Assembly: GCA_018399795.1 (NCBI GenBank)
Contig: JAGYOC010000060.1
Location: 1 to 7,447 of the forward strand
Length of the DNA: 7,447 bases
Reading direction: 5' to 3'
DNA from: Dehalococcoidales bacterium
GTDB lineage: Bacteria > Chloroflexota > Dehalococcoidia > Dehalococcoidales > UBA5760
Part shown: positions 1 to 6,034 of the stretch, one piece after another
How the letters are laid out: each line of letters opens with the position of its first letter
Position numbering within the stretch: position 1 is the stretch's first letter
The notes under the pieces: model-generated
The model's input: the letters and a program-made list of their open reading frames with translations, nothing else
What the model was told of the DNA's origin: nothing
Databases searched by the model: none
Position numbers and translations under genes: made by a program

Positions 1-558
1 TTCAGCGAGGCTGATTTCAGGCGCAATTTCGGGCAGAGAAACGATACCATCATCAAAATAGTATTGGGTGAGGGCATCGCGCTGGATACAATAAAGCTCA
101 TCGCCGACGAAAAGGAGAAAAGATTCCGCAAGCAAGCTGGCGAATTATTAACGCCCCTGCCCGGGGCCCTGGATTTGATTAAGTCTCTGGGGGAATATGG
201 ATTCCTGCAGGCGCTGGGTTCATCTGCTCCGCCGGAGAACGTGGCACTGGTTACCGGCAAGCTGGGAATTGAAAACCGGTTCCAGGCCATCGTAACCGGC
301 CGTGATGTCGATGAAGGTAAACCCTCCCCGCTGGGGTTCCTGCTGGCGGCTCGAAAGCTGGGGGTAGATACCAGCAGATGTGTTGTCATTGAGGATGCTC
401 TTGCTGGTGTTGCTGCTGCCCGAAAAGCCGGCATGCGCTGCTTGGCGGTTACCAGCACCAACCATAGGAAAAGGCTCGGGGATGCAGACCTGGTTTGTGA
501 TAGCCTGACGGAGATAGGTCCACAGGACCTGGAGTCGCTGCTGGAAGGGGATGGATAG
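1..558 (+). CDS. HAD-superfamily hydrolase (beta-phosphoglucomutase-like), 5'-truncated by window edge
   Basis: The frame is open from base 1 to a TAG stop at 556-558, giving 185 codons, and the protein already reads as HAD sequence at its first visible residues (FSEADFRRNFGQRND, typical of the helical cap). An internal TTG at 64 is therefore not the true start. The N-terminal DxD nucleophile motif must lie upstream of the window. Visible motifs are motif II (LGSSAPPENV, Ser74/Ser75 of the visible part), motif III lysine in EGKPSP (Lys107), and motif IV acidic pair in VVIEDALAGVAAARKAGM (Glu131-Asp132). This is the layout of cap-type I phosphatases and phosphomutases of the beta-phosphoglucomutase/phosphoglycolate phosphatase group; they use an aspartyl-phosphate intermediate and Mg2+ in the cytoplasm. 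The substrate cannot be read from the sequence. ndk follows 36 nt downstream on the same strand, so the two may be cotranscribed. Confidence 0.88.
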   Translation, partial: FSEADFRRNFGQRNDTIIKIVLGEGIALDTIKLIADEKEKRFRKQAGELLTPLPGALDLIKSLGEYGFLQALGSSAPPENVALVTGKLGIENRFQAIVTGRDVDEGKPSPLGFLLAARKLGVDTSRCVVIEDALAGVAAARKAGMRCLAVTSTNHRKRLGDADLVCDSLTEIGPQDLESLLEGDG

Positions 559-594
559 TTACAGAATAATGGCCAAAAAGGAGTATAGAGAATA

Positions 595-1011
595 ATGGAG
601 AGGTCTCTTGTACTGGTAAAACCGGATGCAATGCAACGGGGTCTGGCGGGTAGTATCATCGCCCGCTTTGAAGCAGCAGGGCTGAAACTGGTGGCGCTGA
701 AGATGCTCCATATGGACAAAGCGCTTGCCGGACGGCATTATGCCATCCATCAGGGCAAGCCCTTCTTTGCCAATTTGGTTAGCTATATCACGTCTTCACC
801 GATAGTTGCCGCTGTTTTTGAGGGTGATAATGCGGTGGCAGCAATCCGGAAAATAATGGGGGCAACGGACCCGGCCAAGGCAGAACCCGGTACCATTCGA
901 GGCGATTATGGCATGGACATCGAGCGAAACAGCACTCATGGCTCTGATTCGAGAGAAAATGCCATCAACGAGATCGCTTTATTCTTCACAGAAGGCGAAA
1001 TATTTTCCTGA
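595..1011 (+). CDS. ndk: Nucleoside diphosphate kinase
   Basis: A complete 138-residue protein, the usual length for a bacterial Ndk. It moves the gamma-phosphate of ATP onto other (d)NDPs through a phosphohistidine and so balances NTP and dNTP pools in the cytoplasm. The active-site signature is present as RNSTHGSDS, with catalytic His115 and Asn112. Other conserved nucleotide-binding residues are Lys10 in LVKPDA, Tyr49, Arg85, Thr91 in MGATDP and Arg102 in TIRGDYG. The ATG start fits the family N-terminus (MERSLVLVKPDA) and is preceded by AAGGAG at 578-583, 11 nt upstream, a slightly long but usable spacing. It follows the HAD gene by 36 nt. Its stop codon faces that of rsfS on the other strand across 22 nt, with no convincing terminator between. 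All key residues are present. Confidence 0.97.
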   Translation: MERSLVLVKPDAMQRGLAGSIIARFEAAGLKLVALKMLHMDKALAGRHYAIHQGKPFFANLVSYITSSPIVAAVFEGDNAVAAIRKIMGATDPAKAEPGTIRGDYGMDIERNSTHGSDSRENAINEIALFFTEGEIFS

Positions 1012-1033
1012 ATACCCGTTCGATACCGGTATT

Positions 1034-1378
1034 CTATTGAATCCGCAGCACGGGTGAAGCTTGGCTCCACAACTCATCAAGCTGGTACCGTTCACGCTGC
1101 GGGGTGGCAAAGATATGCACCACCACGTCACTGAAGTCCATAAGTAGCCACCCTGAATCCGTTGTGCCTTCACAGTGGTGAGGAGGAACGCCTTCCTTCT
1201 TCAGCGCGTGTTCGACTTCATCACGAATAGCTTCCAGCTGCTTGCTGCTTTCACCGCTGCAGATAACAAAATAGTCGGCGAAGCTGCATACCCCGCGGGC
1301 ATCCAGCAGTACGATGTCGGTTGCCTTTTTATCGCCGGCGGCTTCAACCACCCTTCGTGCTACTTCTAATGTTTCCAG
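1034..1378 (-). CDS. rsfS: Ribosome silencing factor RsfS
   Basis: RsfS (Iojap/DUF143 family) binds ribosomal protein L14 and blocks joining of the 30S and 50S subunits, lowering translation in starvation or stationary phase. The family core is clear: DKKATDIVLLD, ADYFVICSGES, the EGTTDSGWLLMDFSDVVVHIF block, and a final R..Y.L.ELW. I place the start at the CTG codon 1378-1376, giving 114 residues (LETLEVARRVVEAAGDKK). This restores the N-terminal helix of about 16 residues that the family has before DKK/DKR. It also sits 7 nt after GGGGAGG on the minus strand (1392-1386). The alternative GTG at 1351-1349 would give 105 residues with a shortened helix, and its nearest purine stretch touches the codon. 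No ATG is available in frame. A strong hairpin lies directly upstream. Family assignment is certain; the start codon is inferred. Confidence 0.95.
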   Translation of the reverse strand: METLEVARRVVEAAGDKKATDIVLLDARGVCSFADYFVICSGESSKQLEAIRDEVEHALKKEGVPPHHCEGTTDSGWLLMDFSDVVVHIFATPQRERYQLDELWSQASPVLRIQ

Positions 1379-1385
1379 ACAACGA

Positions 1386-1392
1386 CCTCCCC
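1386..1392 (-). promoter_or_regulatory. Shine-Dalgarno sequence deciding the rsfS start
   Basis: On the minus strand GGGGAGG is followed by seven bases and then the in-frame CTG at 1378-1376. It is by far the best ribosome-binding sequence near the 5' end of rsfS and argues for initiation at CTG rather than at the downstream GTG (1351). It begins only four T residues after the hairpin at 1397-1432, so folding of that hairpin could affect access to it. Confidence 0.6.
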
Positions 1393-1432
1393 AAAAATTG
1401 CACCTGATAGCATTTAAGCTATCAGGTGCAAT
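1393..1432 (-). terminator. Rho-independent terminator or attenuator hairpin between the aminotransferase gene and rsfS
   Basis: A perfect 15-bp inverted repeat (1397-1411 with 1418-1432) encloses a six-base loop (ATTTAA on the + strand). Read on the minus strand, the stem runs into TTTTT (1397-1393), the shape of an intrinsic terminator for the aminotransferase transcript. On the + strand no T-run follows, so it is directional. The T-run is short (five, one of them shared with the stem), which may allow read-through. The rsfS Shine-Dalgarno starts immediately after it. The structure is seen directly; the function is inferred. Confidence 0.75.
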
Positions 1433-1480
1433 AATATCATTTCAACCAAATATTCTCGGCATAACACTGGAATTATGGTT

Positions 1481-1486
1481 ATTATA
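1481..1486 (-). promoter_or_regulatory. Candidate -10 box (TATAAT) overlapping the aminotransferase stop codon
   Basis: A perfect TATAAT on the minus strand overlaps the TAA stop of the aminotransferase gene. No good -35 lies at 16-18 nt (the nearest, TTCACA at 1516-1511, is 24 nt away), and no TG extension precedes it. If used, it would start a leader that contains the 15-bp hairpin before rsfS. AT-rich chance occurrence is quite possible. Confidence 0.25.
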
Positions 1487-2822
1487 CCGGCTTTATCTCC
1501 TTGAGGACGCTGTGAACCACGTCCATGGCATGGTTCAATTCTTCCTCGGTGATAATAAAGGGCGGCACTATCGGCTGGCGATGGGGATAACCATCACAGT
1601 AGGTTAGCATTACGCCCTGCTTGAGGCAGTCGGCACTCAGCTTCTCTCTGGCCGCCGTAGTTGCCTCAGCATTGTAGGGGCTGCCCGTGGTCTTGTTCAG
1701 AGCGATCTTGAAGGACTGGTACAGGCCCTTGCCCATGGGAGCATCTACTACGGGCAGTTCGGCAAGCTCGGCGAGGCGCTTGCTGAGCTGAGAGCCCAGC
1801 TTGGCTACCCGCTCTGCCATGCCATCCTTATATAGTTCCAGAGCAGCCATGGCGGTGGCTACTACCACGGCGTTGCCGTCTGCGGTGGTGTAGCTCATCA
1901 GCTTTTTGTTGCTCTTGACGAGGGCATCGAAAATCTTGTTGCTGAAGCCAACCGATCCAAAGGGCAGGATACCGCTGTTGATACCCTTGGCCATACTGAC
2001 CATATCGGGTACTACTCCCCAGTGGTCCAAGCCCCAGAACTTACCCGTGCGGCAGAATCCGGTCTGTACCTCATCGGCTACCAGAATTATATTGTACTTG
2101 GTACAGATTTCCCGCACTATCGGCCACCATTCCTCATAGGGCCAGACCACGCCGCCGTTACCCTGAGCTACCTCGGCGAACATACAGGAGATGGTATCGG
2201 CGCCTTCCTGCTGGATAACCTGTTCCAGATAGCGGGCGTTGTCCTCACCATTCTTGAAGACGTTCTCGCCAGGAACGAAGTTGGGCATCTTGACCACCTC
2301 GGGGCTGCGACGGGAGTAGCATGACAAACCGACGTGAGCCCCGGTCATGCTCCGGGAAAGCTGTGTGGCACCATGGTAGGCTCGGTCCAGGCAGATAATC
2401 TTGTATCTGCCCGGTTCGCCTACTGATTCCCAGTAGGCCCGGGCGATCTGAATGGCTGCTTCCGTGGACTCTGAGCCGGTACAGGTCAGGTAGACATGGT
2501 CGATTCCTTTGGGAAGGACCTCTGCTAGGGCATTACAGTACTCGATGGCAGGTATATTGCTCGCTACCGGCGCACCGGCGGAGTAGTAGCTGAACTCCTT
2601 TATCTGCTTGGTAGCTGCCTCAACCACCTTGGGGTGATTATGACCCAGGTTGCAGCAGTGTACGCCGCCCGAGGAAAGGTCCAGGTACTTGTTGCCTTCG
2701 ATATCCCACAGGTACGAACCTTCACCCTTGGTGAAGATGAAATGGGGCTTCTCGGCAGCCGTTCCCAGCGGGTGAAACCAGTGTGCCTCATCCTTCTTCA
2801 TCAACTCTTCTTTGGAAACCAT
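1482..2822 (-). CDS. Class-III PLP-dependent aminotransferase (omega-amino-acid:pyruvate type, substrate unknown)
   Basis: A complete 446-residue fold-type I aminotransferase of subgroup II (class III). Landmarks in order: WDIEGNKYLDLSSG near 39-52; PLP-phosphate loop CTGSESTEAA (114-123); YHG at 149-151; the pyridine-N aspartate in VADEVQTGFCRTG (Asp250); and the Schiff-base lysine in SMAKGINSG (Lys279). The segment usually written T-x-GNP is here YTTADGNAVV (311-320), keeping threonines for PLP phosphate but with Ala after GN. Family members move amino groups from omega-amino acids, taurine, beta-alanine, ornithine or GABA to pyruvate or 2-oxoglutarate; the donor cannot be read here. The ATG start has a full AAGGAGGT Shine-Dalgarno (2835-2828) five bases upstream. 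It lies 79 nt behind ald, which interconverts pyruvate and alanine, consistent with a pyruvate/alanine-linked reaction (inference). A hairpin terminator follows. Confidence 0.92.
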   Translation of the reverse strand: MVSKEELMKKDEAHWFHPLGTAAEKPHFIFTKGEGSYLWDIEGNKYLDLSSGGVHCCNLGHNHPKVVEAATKQIKEFSYYSAGAPVASNIPAIEYCNALAEVLPKGIDHVYLTCTGSESTEAAIQIARAYWESVGEPGRYKIICLDRAYHGATQLSRSMTGAHVGLSCYSRRSPEVVKMPNFVPGENVFKNGEDNARYLEQVIQQEGADTISCMFAEVAQGNGGVVWPYEEWWPIVREICTKYNIILVADEVQTGFCRTGKFWGLDHWGVVPDMVSMAKGINSGILPFGSVGFSNKIFDALVKSNKKLMSYTTADGNAVVVATAMAALELYKDGMAERVAKLGSQLSKRLAELAELPVVDAPMGKGLYQSFKIALNKTTGSPYNAEATTAAREKLSADCLKQGVMLTYCDGYPHRQPIVPPFIITEEELNHAMDVVHSVLKEIKPV

Positions 2823-2857
2823 TTTGAACCTCCTTAATTGATTCCAGATTTACTTTA

Positions 2858-2866
2858 ATTTTACCA
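2858..2866 (-). promoter_or_regulatory. Candidate extended -10 promoter element for the aminotransferase gene
   Basis: Minus-strand TGGTAAAAT matches the extended -10 form TGnTAnAAT. A TTGATA hexamer (2889-2884) resembles a -35, but the 20-nt spacer is too long for a standard promoter. The element shares TGTGGTA.AAT with the element upstream of ald. If real, it would give the aminotransferase its own transcript in addition to any from ald. Confidence 0.35.
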
Positions 2867-2901
2867 CATTGCGTGCCTTTAATTATCAATGGCCTGTAAT
2901 A

Positions 2902-4008
2902 TCAGGGTTTAAAAGGGGTGTACTCCAGGTCCAGGGCTTCGGCAACAAATTTGTTGGTTACCTTGCCGTCATATAGATTCATACCCTTGGCCAGCGCTTC
3001 GTCGGACTTCATCGCTTCGCGGAACCCCATATTGGCTATTTTCAGGGCATAGGGGAGGGTGGCATTGGCCAGTGCCACGGTTGATGTCTGCGGCACCATG
3101 CCGGGCATATTGGCAACAGCATAATGGGTGACGCCGTCCACAGTGTAAACGGGGTCATCGTGAGTAGTGGGATGGGTAGTCTCAACGCAGCCTCCCTGGT
3201 CAACGGCAACATCAACGATTACCGAGCCGTTCTTCATCTTCTTTACCATCTCGGCGGTAAGCACTATCGGTGCGCGTGCACCCTTGACCAGAACGGCACC
3301 GATGACCATGTCGGCGTCACTGGTGGCTTCTGCAACGCTGGCCGGTGTCGAGACTAGGGTTTTGAAATCGCCGTGCAGTGTCTCGTTCAGGTAACGTAGC
3401 CGTTTTATATTGATATCCATCATTGTGACGCTGGCACCCATACCCAGAGCAACCCTGGCTGCATTGGTTCCGACAATCCCGCCCCCGAGGACGACTACCT
3501 TGGCAGGTAGCACGCCGGTAACTCCACCGAGAAGTTTGCCGCAGCCTTTATACATTTTGCCCAGATACTGTGCCCCCATTTGGGTGGCCAGCTTCCCGGC
3601 GACCTCGCTCATCGGGTCAAGGCAGGGTGTACTGCCATCGGAAAGCTCCACCGTTTCAAAAGCGATACCGGTTACGCCTTTCTCCATGAGGGTAAGTGTT
3701 AGTTCCTTGGCCGCTGCCAGGTGCAGGTAGGTCCAGAGAATCTGTCCCTTTCGTAGTAGCGGGTACTCGCTGGGGATGGGCTCCTTGACATGGTATATCA
3801 TCTCTGCCTTCTCCCAGACTTCTTCTGCAGTCTTCACTACTTTGGCGCCGGCCTTGCTGTACTCATCATCGCTAAAACCGCTACCCTCTCCGGCTTTGGT
3901 CTCAACAAGCACCTCGTGCCCCGCCTTGGCAAGTACTTCTGCAGCCGGGGGAGGAACACCGACCCGGTACTCCTCAGTCTTTACCTCCTTGACAACACCA
4001 ACAATCAT
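2902..4008 (-). CDS. ald: Alanine dehydrogenase
   Basis: A complete 368-residue protein, close to the family norm of about 370. It catalyses reversible NAD-dependent deamination of L-alanine to pyruvate and ammonium in the cytoplasm, serving either alanine catabolism or ammonium assimilation and NADH recycling. Conserved residues sit at their standard numbers: Arg15 in EYRVGV, substrate-binding Lys75 in YHVKEP, catalytic His96 in TYLHLAA, and catalytic Asp270 in VDVAVDQGG. The Rossmann loop is LGGGIVG (GGGIVG at 175-180), with the NAD-ribose aspartate at 198 in MMDIN. The ATG start matches the family N-terminus (MIVGVVKEVK); AGGAGGA (4027-4021) lies 12 nt upstream, somewhat far. The N-terminal wording EYRVGVPPPAAE differs slightly from the common EYRVALTP. 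The next gene is the aminotransferase, with no terminator visible between. The function is well supported; the physiological direction is not determinable. Confidence 0.97.
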   Translation of the reverse strand: MIVGVVKEVKTEEYRVGVPPPAAEVLAKAGHEVLVETKAGEGSGFSDDEYSKAGAKVVKTAEEVWEKAEMIYHVKEPIPSEYPLLRKGQILWTYLHLAAAKELTLTLMEKGVTGIAFETVELSDGSTPCLDPMSEVAGKLATQMGAQYLGKMYKGCGKLLGGVTGVLPAKVVVLGGGIVGTNAARVALGMGASVTMMDINIKRLRYLNETLHGDFKTLVSTPASVAEATSDADMVIGAVLVKGARAPIVLTAEMVKKMKNGSVIVDVAVDQGGCVETTHPTTHDDPVYTVDGVTHYAVANMPGMVPQTSTVALANATLPYALKIANMGFREAMKSDEALAKGMNLYDGKVTNKFVAEALDLEYTPFKP

Positions 4009-4085
4009 ACTATCTATGTATCCTCCTGTACATATATTTTTAATAACTGAAAAAGGGATGTGCTTTGACCTGAAATACCAAATAC

Positions 4086-4094
4086 ATTATACCA
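4086..4094 (-). promoter_or_regulatory. Candidate extended -10 promoter element for ald
   Basis: On the minus strand TGGTATAAT is a perfect extended -10 (TGn + TATAAT), about 78 nt upstream of the ald ATG. That would leave an untranslated leader of roughly 70 nt. There is no good -35 at 17 nt, which extended -10 promoters tolerate. The upstream flank is AT-rich. I could not recognise any riboswitch in the leader. Confidence 0.55.
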
Positions 4095-4270
4095 CAAACC
4101 AATGCTGTGTTTATATAAATTTATCATTAGTTTCTTGACTGATTAATTAAAATATTATTTACAAGCCGCTCATATATTACTTTTATGTTACATGGCATAA
4201 TGGTACGCCAGACCATGCGGGCTCATAACAGACCCTGCCAGACCTGTATAAGGACAGGTTTAACTTAGCA

Positions 4271-4300
4271 TAAACGGCGGTTATCCTTGGCAGCCGTTTA
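4271..4300 (-). terminator. Possible hairpin terminator after secG
   Basis: A perfect 8-bp stem (TAAACGGC with GCCGTTTA) and a 14-base loop begin about 13 nt after the secG stop on the minus strand. No T-run follows, so it is not a classic intrinsic terminator; it may instead stabilise the 3' end or be used with Rho. Its outer arm overlaps the palindrome TTTACCGGTAAA (4297-4308), which could compete in folding. Confidence 0.3.
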
Positions 4301-4312
4301 CCGGTAAATATA

Positions 4313-4531
4313 TCAGCCCAGCCTGAGAGTGAGTACCGAGGTAACCAGAAAAATCGTAACGAATACTATGGTAAGCCTGAACAGTATCTTCTCCACACCA
4401 CGCCGGGTACGATAGACACCGGACTGCTGGCCAAAGATGCCTCCCAGGCCACCACCCCTGACCTGAAACAGGACAACTATTATCAGGGCTACCGCCAGTA
4501 CAATCTGAGCTATGTTTAGATAGGTCTGCAT
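4313..4531 (-). CDS. secG: Preprotein translocase subunit SecG
   Basis: A 72-residue membrane protein matching the usual size of small SecG proteins. SecG is the non-essential third subunit of the SecYEG channel and helps SecA-driven export across the cytoplasmic membrane. Two hydrophobic segments are visible, about residues 4-23 and 50-68. They are joined by the family loop VRGGGLGGIFGQQSGVYRTRRGVEKILFR, which has the Gly-rich stretch, the FG, and the basic RTRRGVEK before the second helix. The ATG directly abuts the gatB stop (TAA-ATG, no spacer), and its ribosome-binding sequence GAGG (4543-4540) lies inside the end of gatB, eight bases upstream. Translational coupling to gatB is therefore likely. 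Confidence 0.95.
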   Translation of the reverse strand: MQTYLNIAQIVLAVALIIVVLFQVRGGGLGGIFGQQSGVYRTRRGVEKILFRLTIVFVTIFLVTSVLTLRLG

Positions 4532-6007
4532 TTAGTCTTCCTCTAACCTCTTCTTCAGTAATTCATTTACAACCTGTGGGCTGGCACGGCCCTTGGTAGC
4601 CTTCATTACCTGTCCGACCAAAAATTTCAAAGACTGGGTTTTGCCCGCTCTGTAGTCCAGCACTGCCTGGTGGTTATTCTCTACCGCAGAGTTGACTTCG
4701 GACTCGATCTCTCCGCTATCGGTTATCTGGTTGAGGCCCTTTTCCTCGATGATATCGGAAGCCCTCCGGCCTGTCTCGAACATATTCTCAAGGACGCTTT
4801 TTGCCGTGGCTATATTGATCACCCCGTGCGCTGATAGCGCCAGCTCACTGAGCCGCTCGGGGGTTACCTTCTCTGCGAAGCTCGCGATATCACTTCCATT
4901 TGCGTTCATTATACGGCTTACCTCGCCCAGAATCCAATTACTGATTTCCTTGGCACCGCTGTCCGGCGGCATTTTACGGTAGCAATCGGTTTTGAGACAG
5001 GCCTCGAAGTAATCAGCCATTTCCTTTGCTCCGGTAAGCAGGCCGGCGTCGTAAAGTGGCAGGCCATACCCGGAAACAAAACGCTCACGTCTTGCCTCCG
5101 GCAGTTCCGGTATCCTGGCCCTGACCTTTTCCACCCATTCCTTGCTCAGGGTCATTGGCGGCAGGTCCGGCTCGGGAAAATACCGGTAATCGTGAGCATA
5201 TTCCTTGCTCCGCATTGAGACCGTTTTCCCGGTCTCTTCAACCCAGCCCCTCGTTTCCTGAATCAGATTCCTGCCCTCTTCAGCTGCTCTGCGCTGCCTC
5301 TTTTCCTCATACTGCAGGGCTCGAAATACGGAACGGAAACTGTTCATATTCTTGACCTCGACCTTGGCCATTGTATTACTGTCATTTTTGGGGCGAATAC
5401 TGATATTGGCGTCACACCGGAAACTGCCCTCTTCCATATTCCCTGTGGATACACCCAGGTAGCGAAGTATGCTGCGAAGCTTTATCAGATACTGCCTTGC
5501 CTCCTCTGGAGAAGAAAGGTCAGGTTCACCGACCACCTCCATTAGCGGGACACCGGCACGGTTGACGTCGACCAGGCTGTAGTGTACACCTTCCCCGGAG
5601 ATACGGTGCTGCAGCTTGGCGACATCCTCCTCCAGATGGACACGGGTAATGCCTATCCTCTTCCTGTTTCCTCCCTCAAGTTCGATGCTGAGCCACCCGC
5701 TCAGCCCCAGTGGAGCATCGTATTGCGAAATCTGGTAGCCCTTCATCAAATCGGGGTAGGGGTAGTTTTTGCGGTCAAATTTGGTATACTCGGGTATAGA
5801 GCAGTTGAGCGCCAGCGCTGTCATTACGGAGTATTCCACCGCCTGCTGGTTGATGGTGGGCAATACCCCCGGCATACCCAGACATATCGGGCATACACAG
5901 GTATTGGCTTGAGTATTTGAATAACCGGCGCTGCAGCGACAGAACATTTTGCTTCTTGTGAGTAGCTGGGCATGTACCTCAAGCCCGATTACGGTGTCAA
6001 AGTCCAT
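4532..6007 (-). CDS. gatB: Aspartyl/glutamyl-tRNA(Asn/Gln) amidotransferase subunit B
   Basis: A complete 491-residue GatB, the tRNA-binding kinase subunit of GatCAB. The complex converts Glu-tRNA(Gln) and/or Asp-tRNA(Asn) to the amidated forms, using ATP and ammonia released from glutamine by GatA. The N-terminus shows [12 protein letters not shown] (6-17) and a cysteine cluster FCRC...CVCPIC (Cys23, 25, 37, 39, 42) of the kind that binds zinc. The catalytic-domain blocks are [22 protein letters not shown] (76-97), [19 protein letters not shown] (146-164), [11 protein letters not shown] (196-206), [10 protein letters not shown] (214-223) and [13 protein letters not shown] (272-284). The YqeY-like tRNA-binding tail ends with [24 protein letters not shown]. 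The ATG fits the family start; the nearby AGGA (6014-6011) is unusually close, three bases away. It lies 27 nt after glnA and abuts secG. gatA and gatC are not in the window. Confidence 0.97.
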   Translation of the reverse strand: MDFDTVIGLEVHAQLLTRSKMFCRCSAGYSNTQANTCVCPICLGMPGVLPTINQQAVEYSVMTALALNCSIPEYTKFDRKNYPYPDLMKGYQISQYDAPLGLSGWLSIELEGGNRKRIGITRVHLEEDVAKLQHRISGEGVHYSLVDVNRAGVPLMEVVGEPDLSSPEEARQYLIKLRSILRYLGVSTGNMEEGSFRCDANISIRPKNDSNTMAKVEVKNMNSFRSVFRALQYEEKRQRRAAEEGRNLIQETRGWVEETGKTVSMRSKEYAHDYRYFPEPDLPPMTLSKEWVEKVRARIPELPEARRERFVSGYGLPLYDAGLLTGAKEMADYFEACLKTDCYRKMPPDSGAKEISNWILGEVSRIMNANGSDIASFAEKVTPERLSELALSAHGVINIATAKSVLENMFETGRRASDIIEEKGLNQITDSGEIESEVNSAVENNHQAVLDYRAGKTQSLKFLVGQVMKATKGRASPQVVNELLKKRLEED

Positions 6008-6034
6008 ATTTCCTGCTAAATAAATACCCCCATT

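Larger units (their letters stand above)
4009..4312. other. Non-coding gap between secG and ald with promoter and short repeats
   Basis: This 304-base gap has no supportable gene. The ald-proximal part (about 4010-4190) is strongly AT-rich and holds the ald Shine-Dalgarno and extended -10. The secG-proximal part (about 4190-4312) is less AT-rich and carries several short inverted repeats: ATGGT/ACCAT (4200-4204 with 4212-4216), ACCTGT/ACAGGT (4242-4247 with 4254-4259), TAAACGGC/GCCGTTTA (4271-4278 with 4293-4300) and the palindrome TTTACCGGTAAA (4297-4308). It also has three copies of CAGACC. It could be the 3' end of the secG transcript, an upstream control region for ald, or a degenerate element. 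Confidence 0.6.

Noticed and set aside
64..558. TTG at 64 as the start of the HAD gene
   Set aside because: The same frame is open to base 1 and the upstream residues are typical HAD cap sequence, so the gene continues beyond the window edge.
1034..1351. 105-residue version of RsfS starting at GTG 1351
   Set aside because: It truncates the conserved N-terminal helix and lacks a properly spaced ribosome-binding site; the CTG at 1378 fits better, though not proven.
3776..4138. + strand open frames overlapping the 5' end of ald and the intergenic gap
   Set aside because: Low-complexity Ser/Thr/Leu-rich translation antisense to ald, with no family resemblance and no plausible translation signal.
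4135..4165. + strand TTGACT followed by AT-rich TATTAT as a promoter
   Set aside because: Spacing is only about 12 nt and no + strand gene follows; the region is simply AT-rich.
4206..4260. tRNA-like stretch: GGGCTCATAAC resembles an initiator tRNA-Met anticodon arm
   Set aside because: The arm does not close (GCGGG is not matched after CATAA), there is no TTCGA-type T-arm at the right distance, and no acceptor stem pairs around it on either strand.
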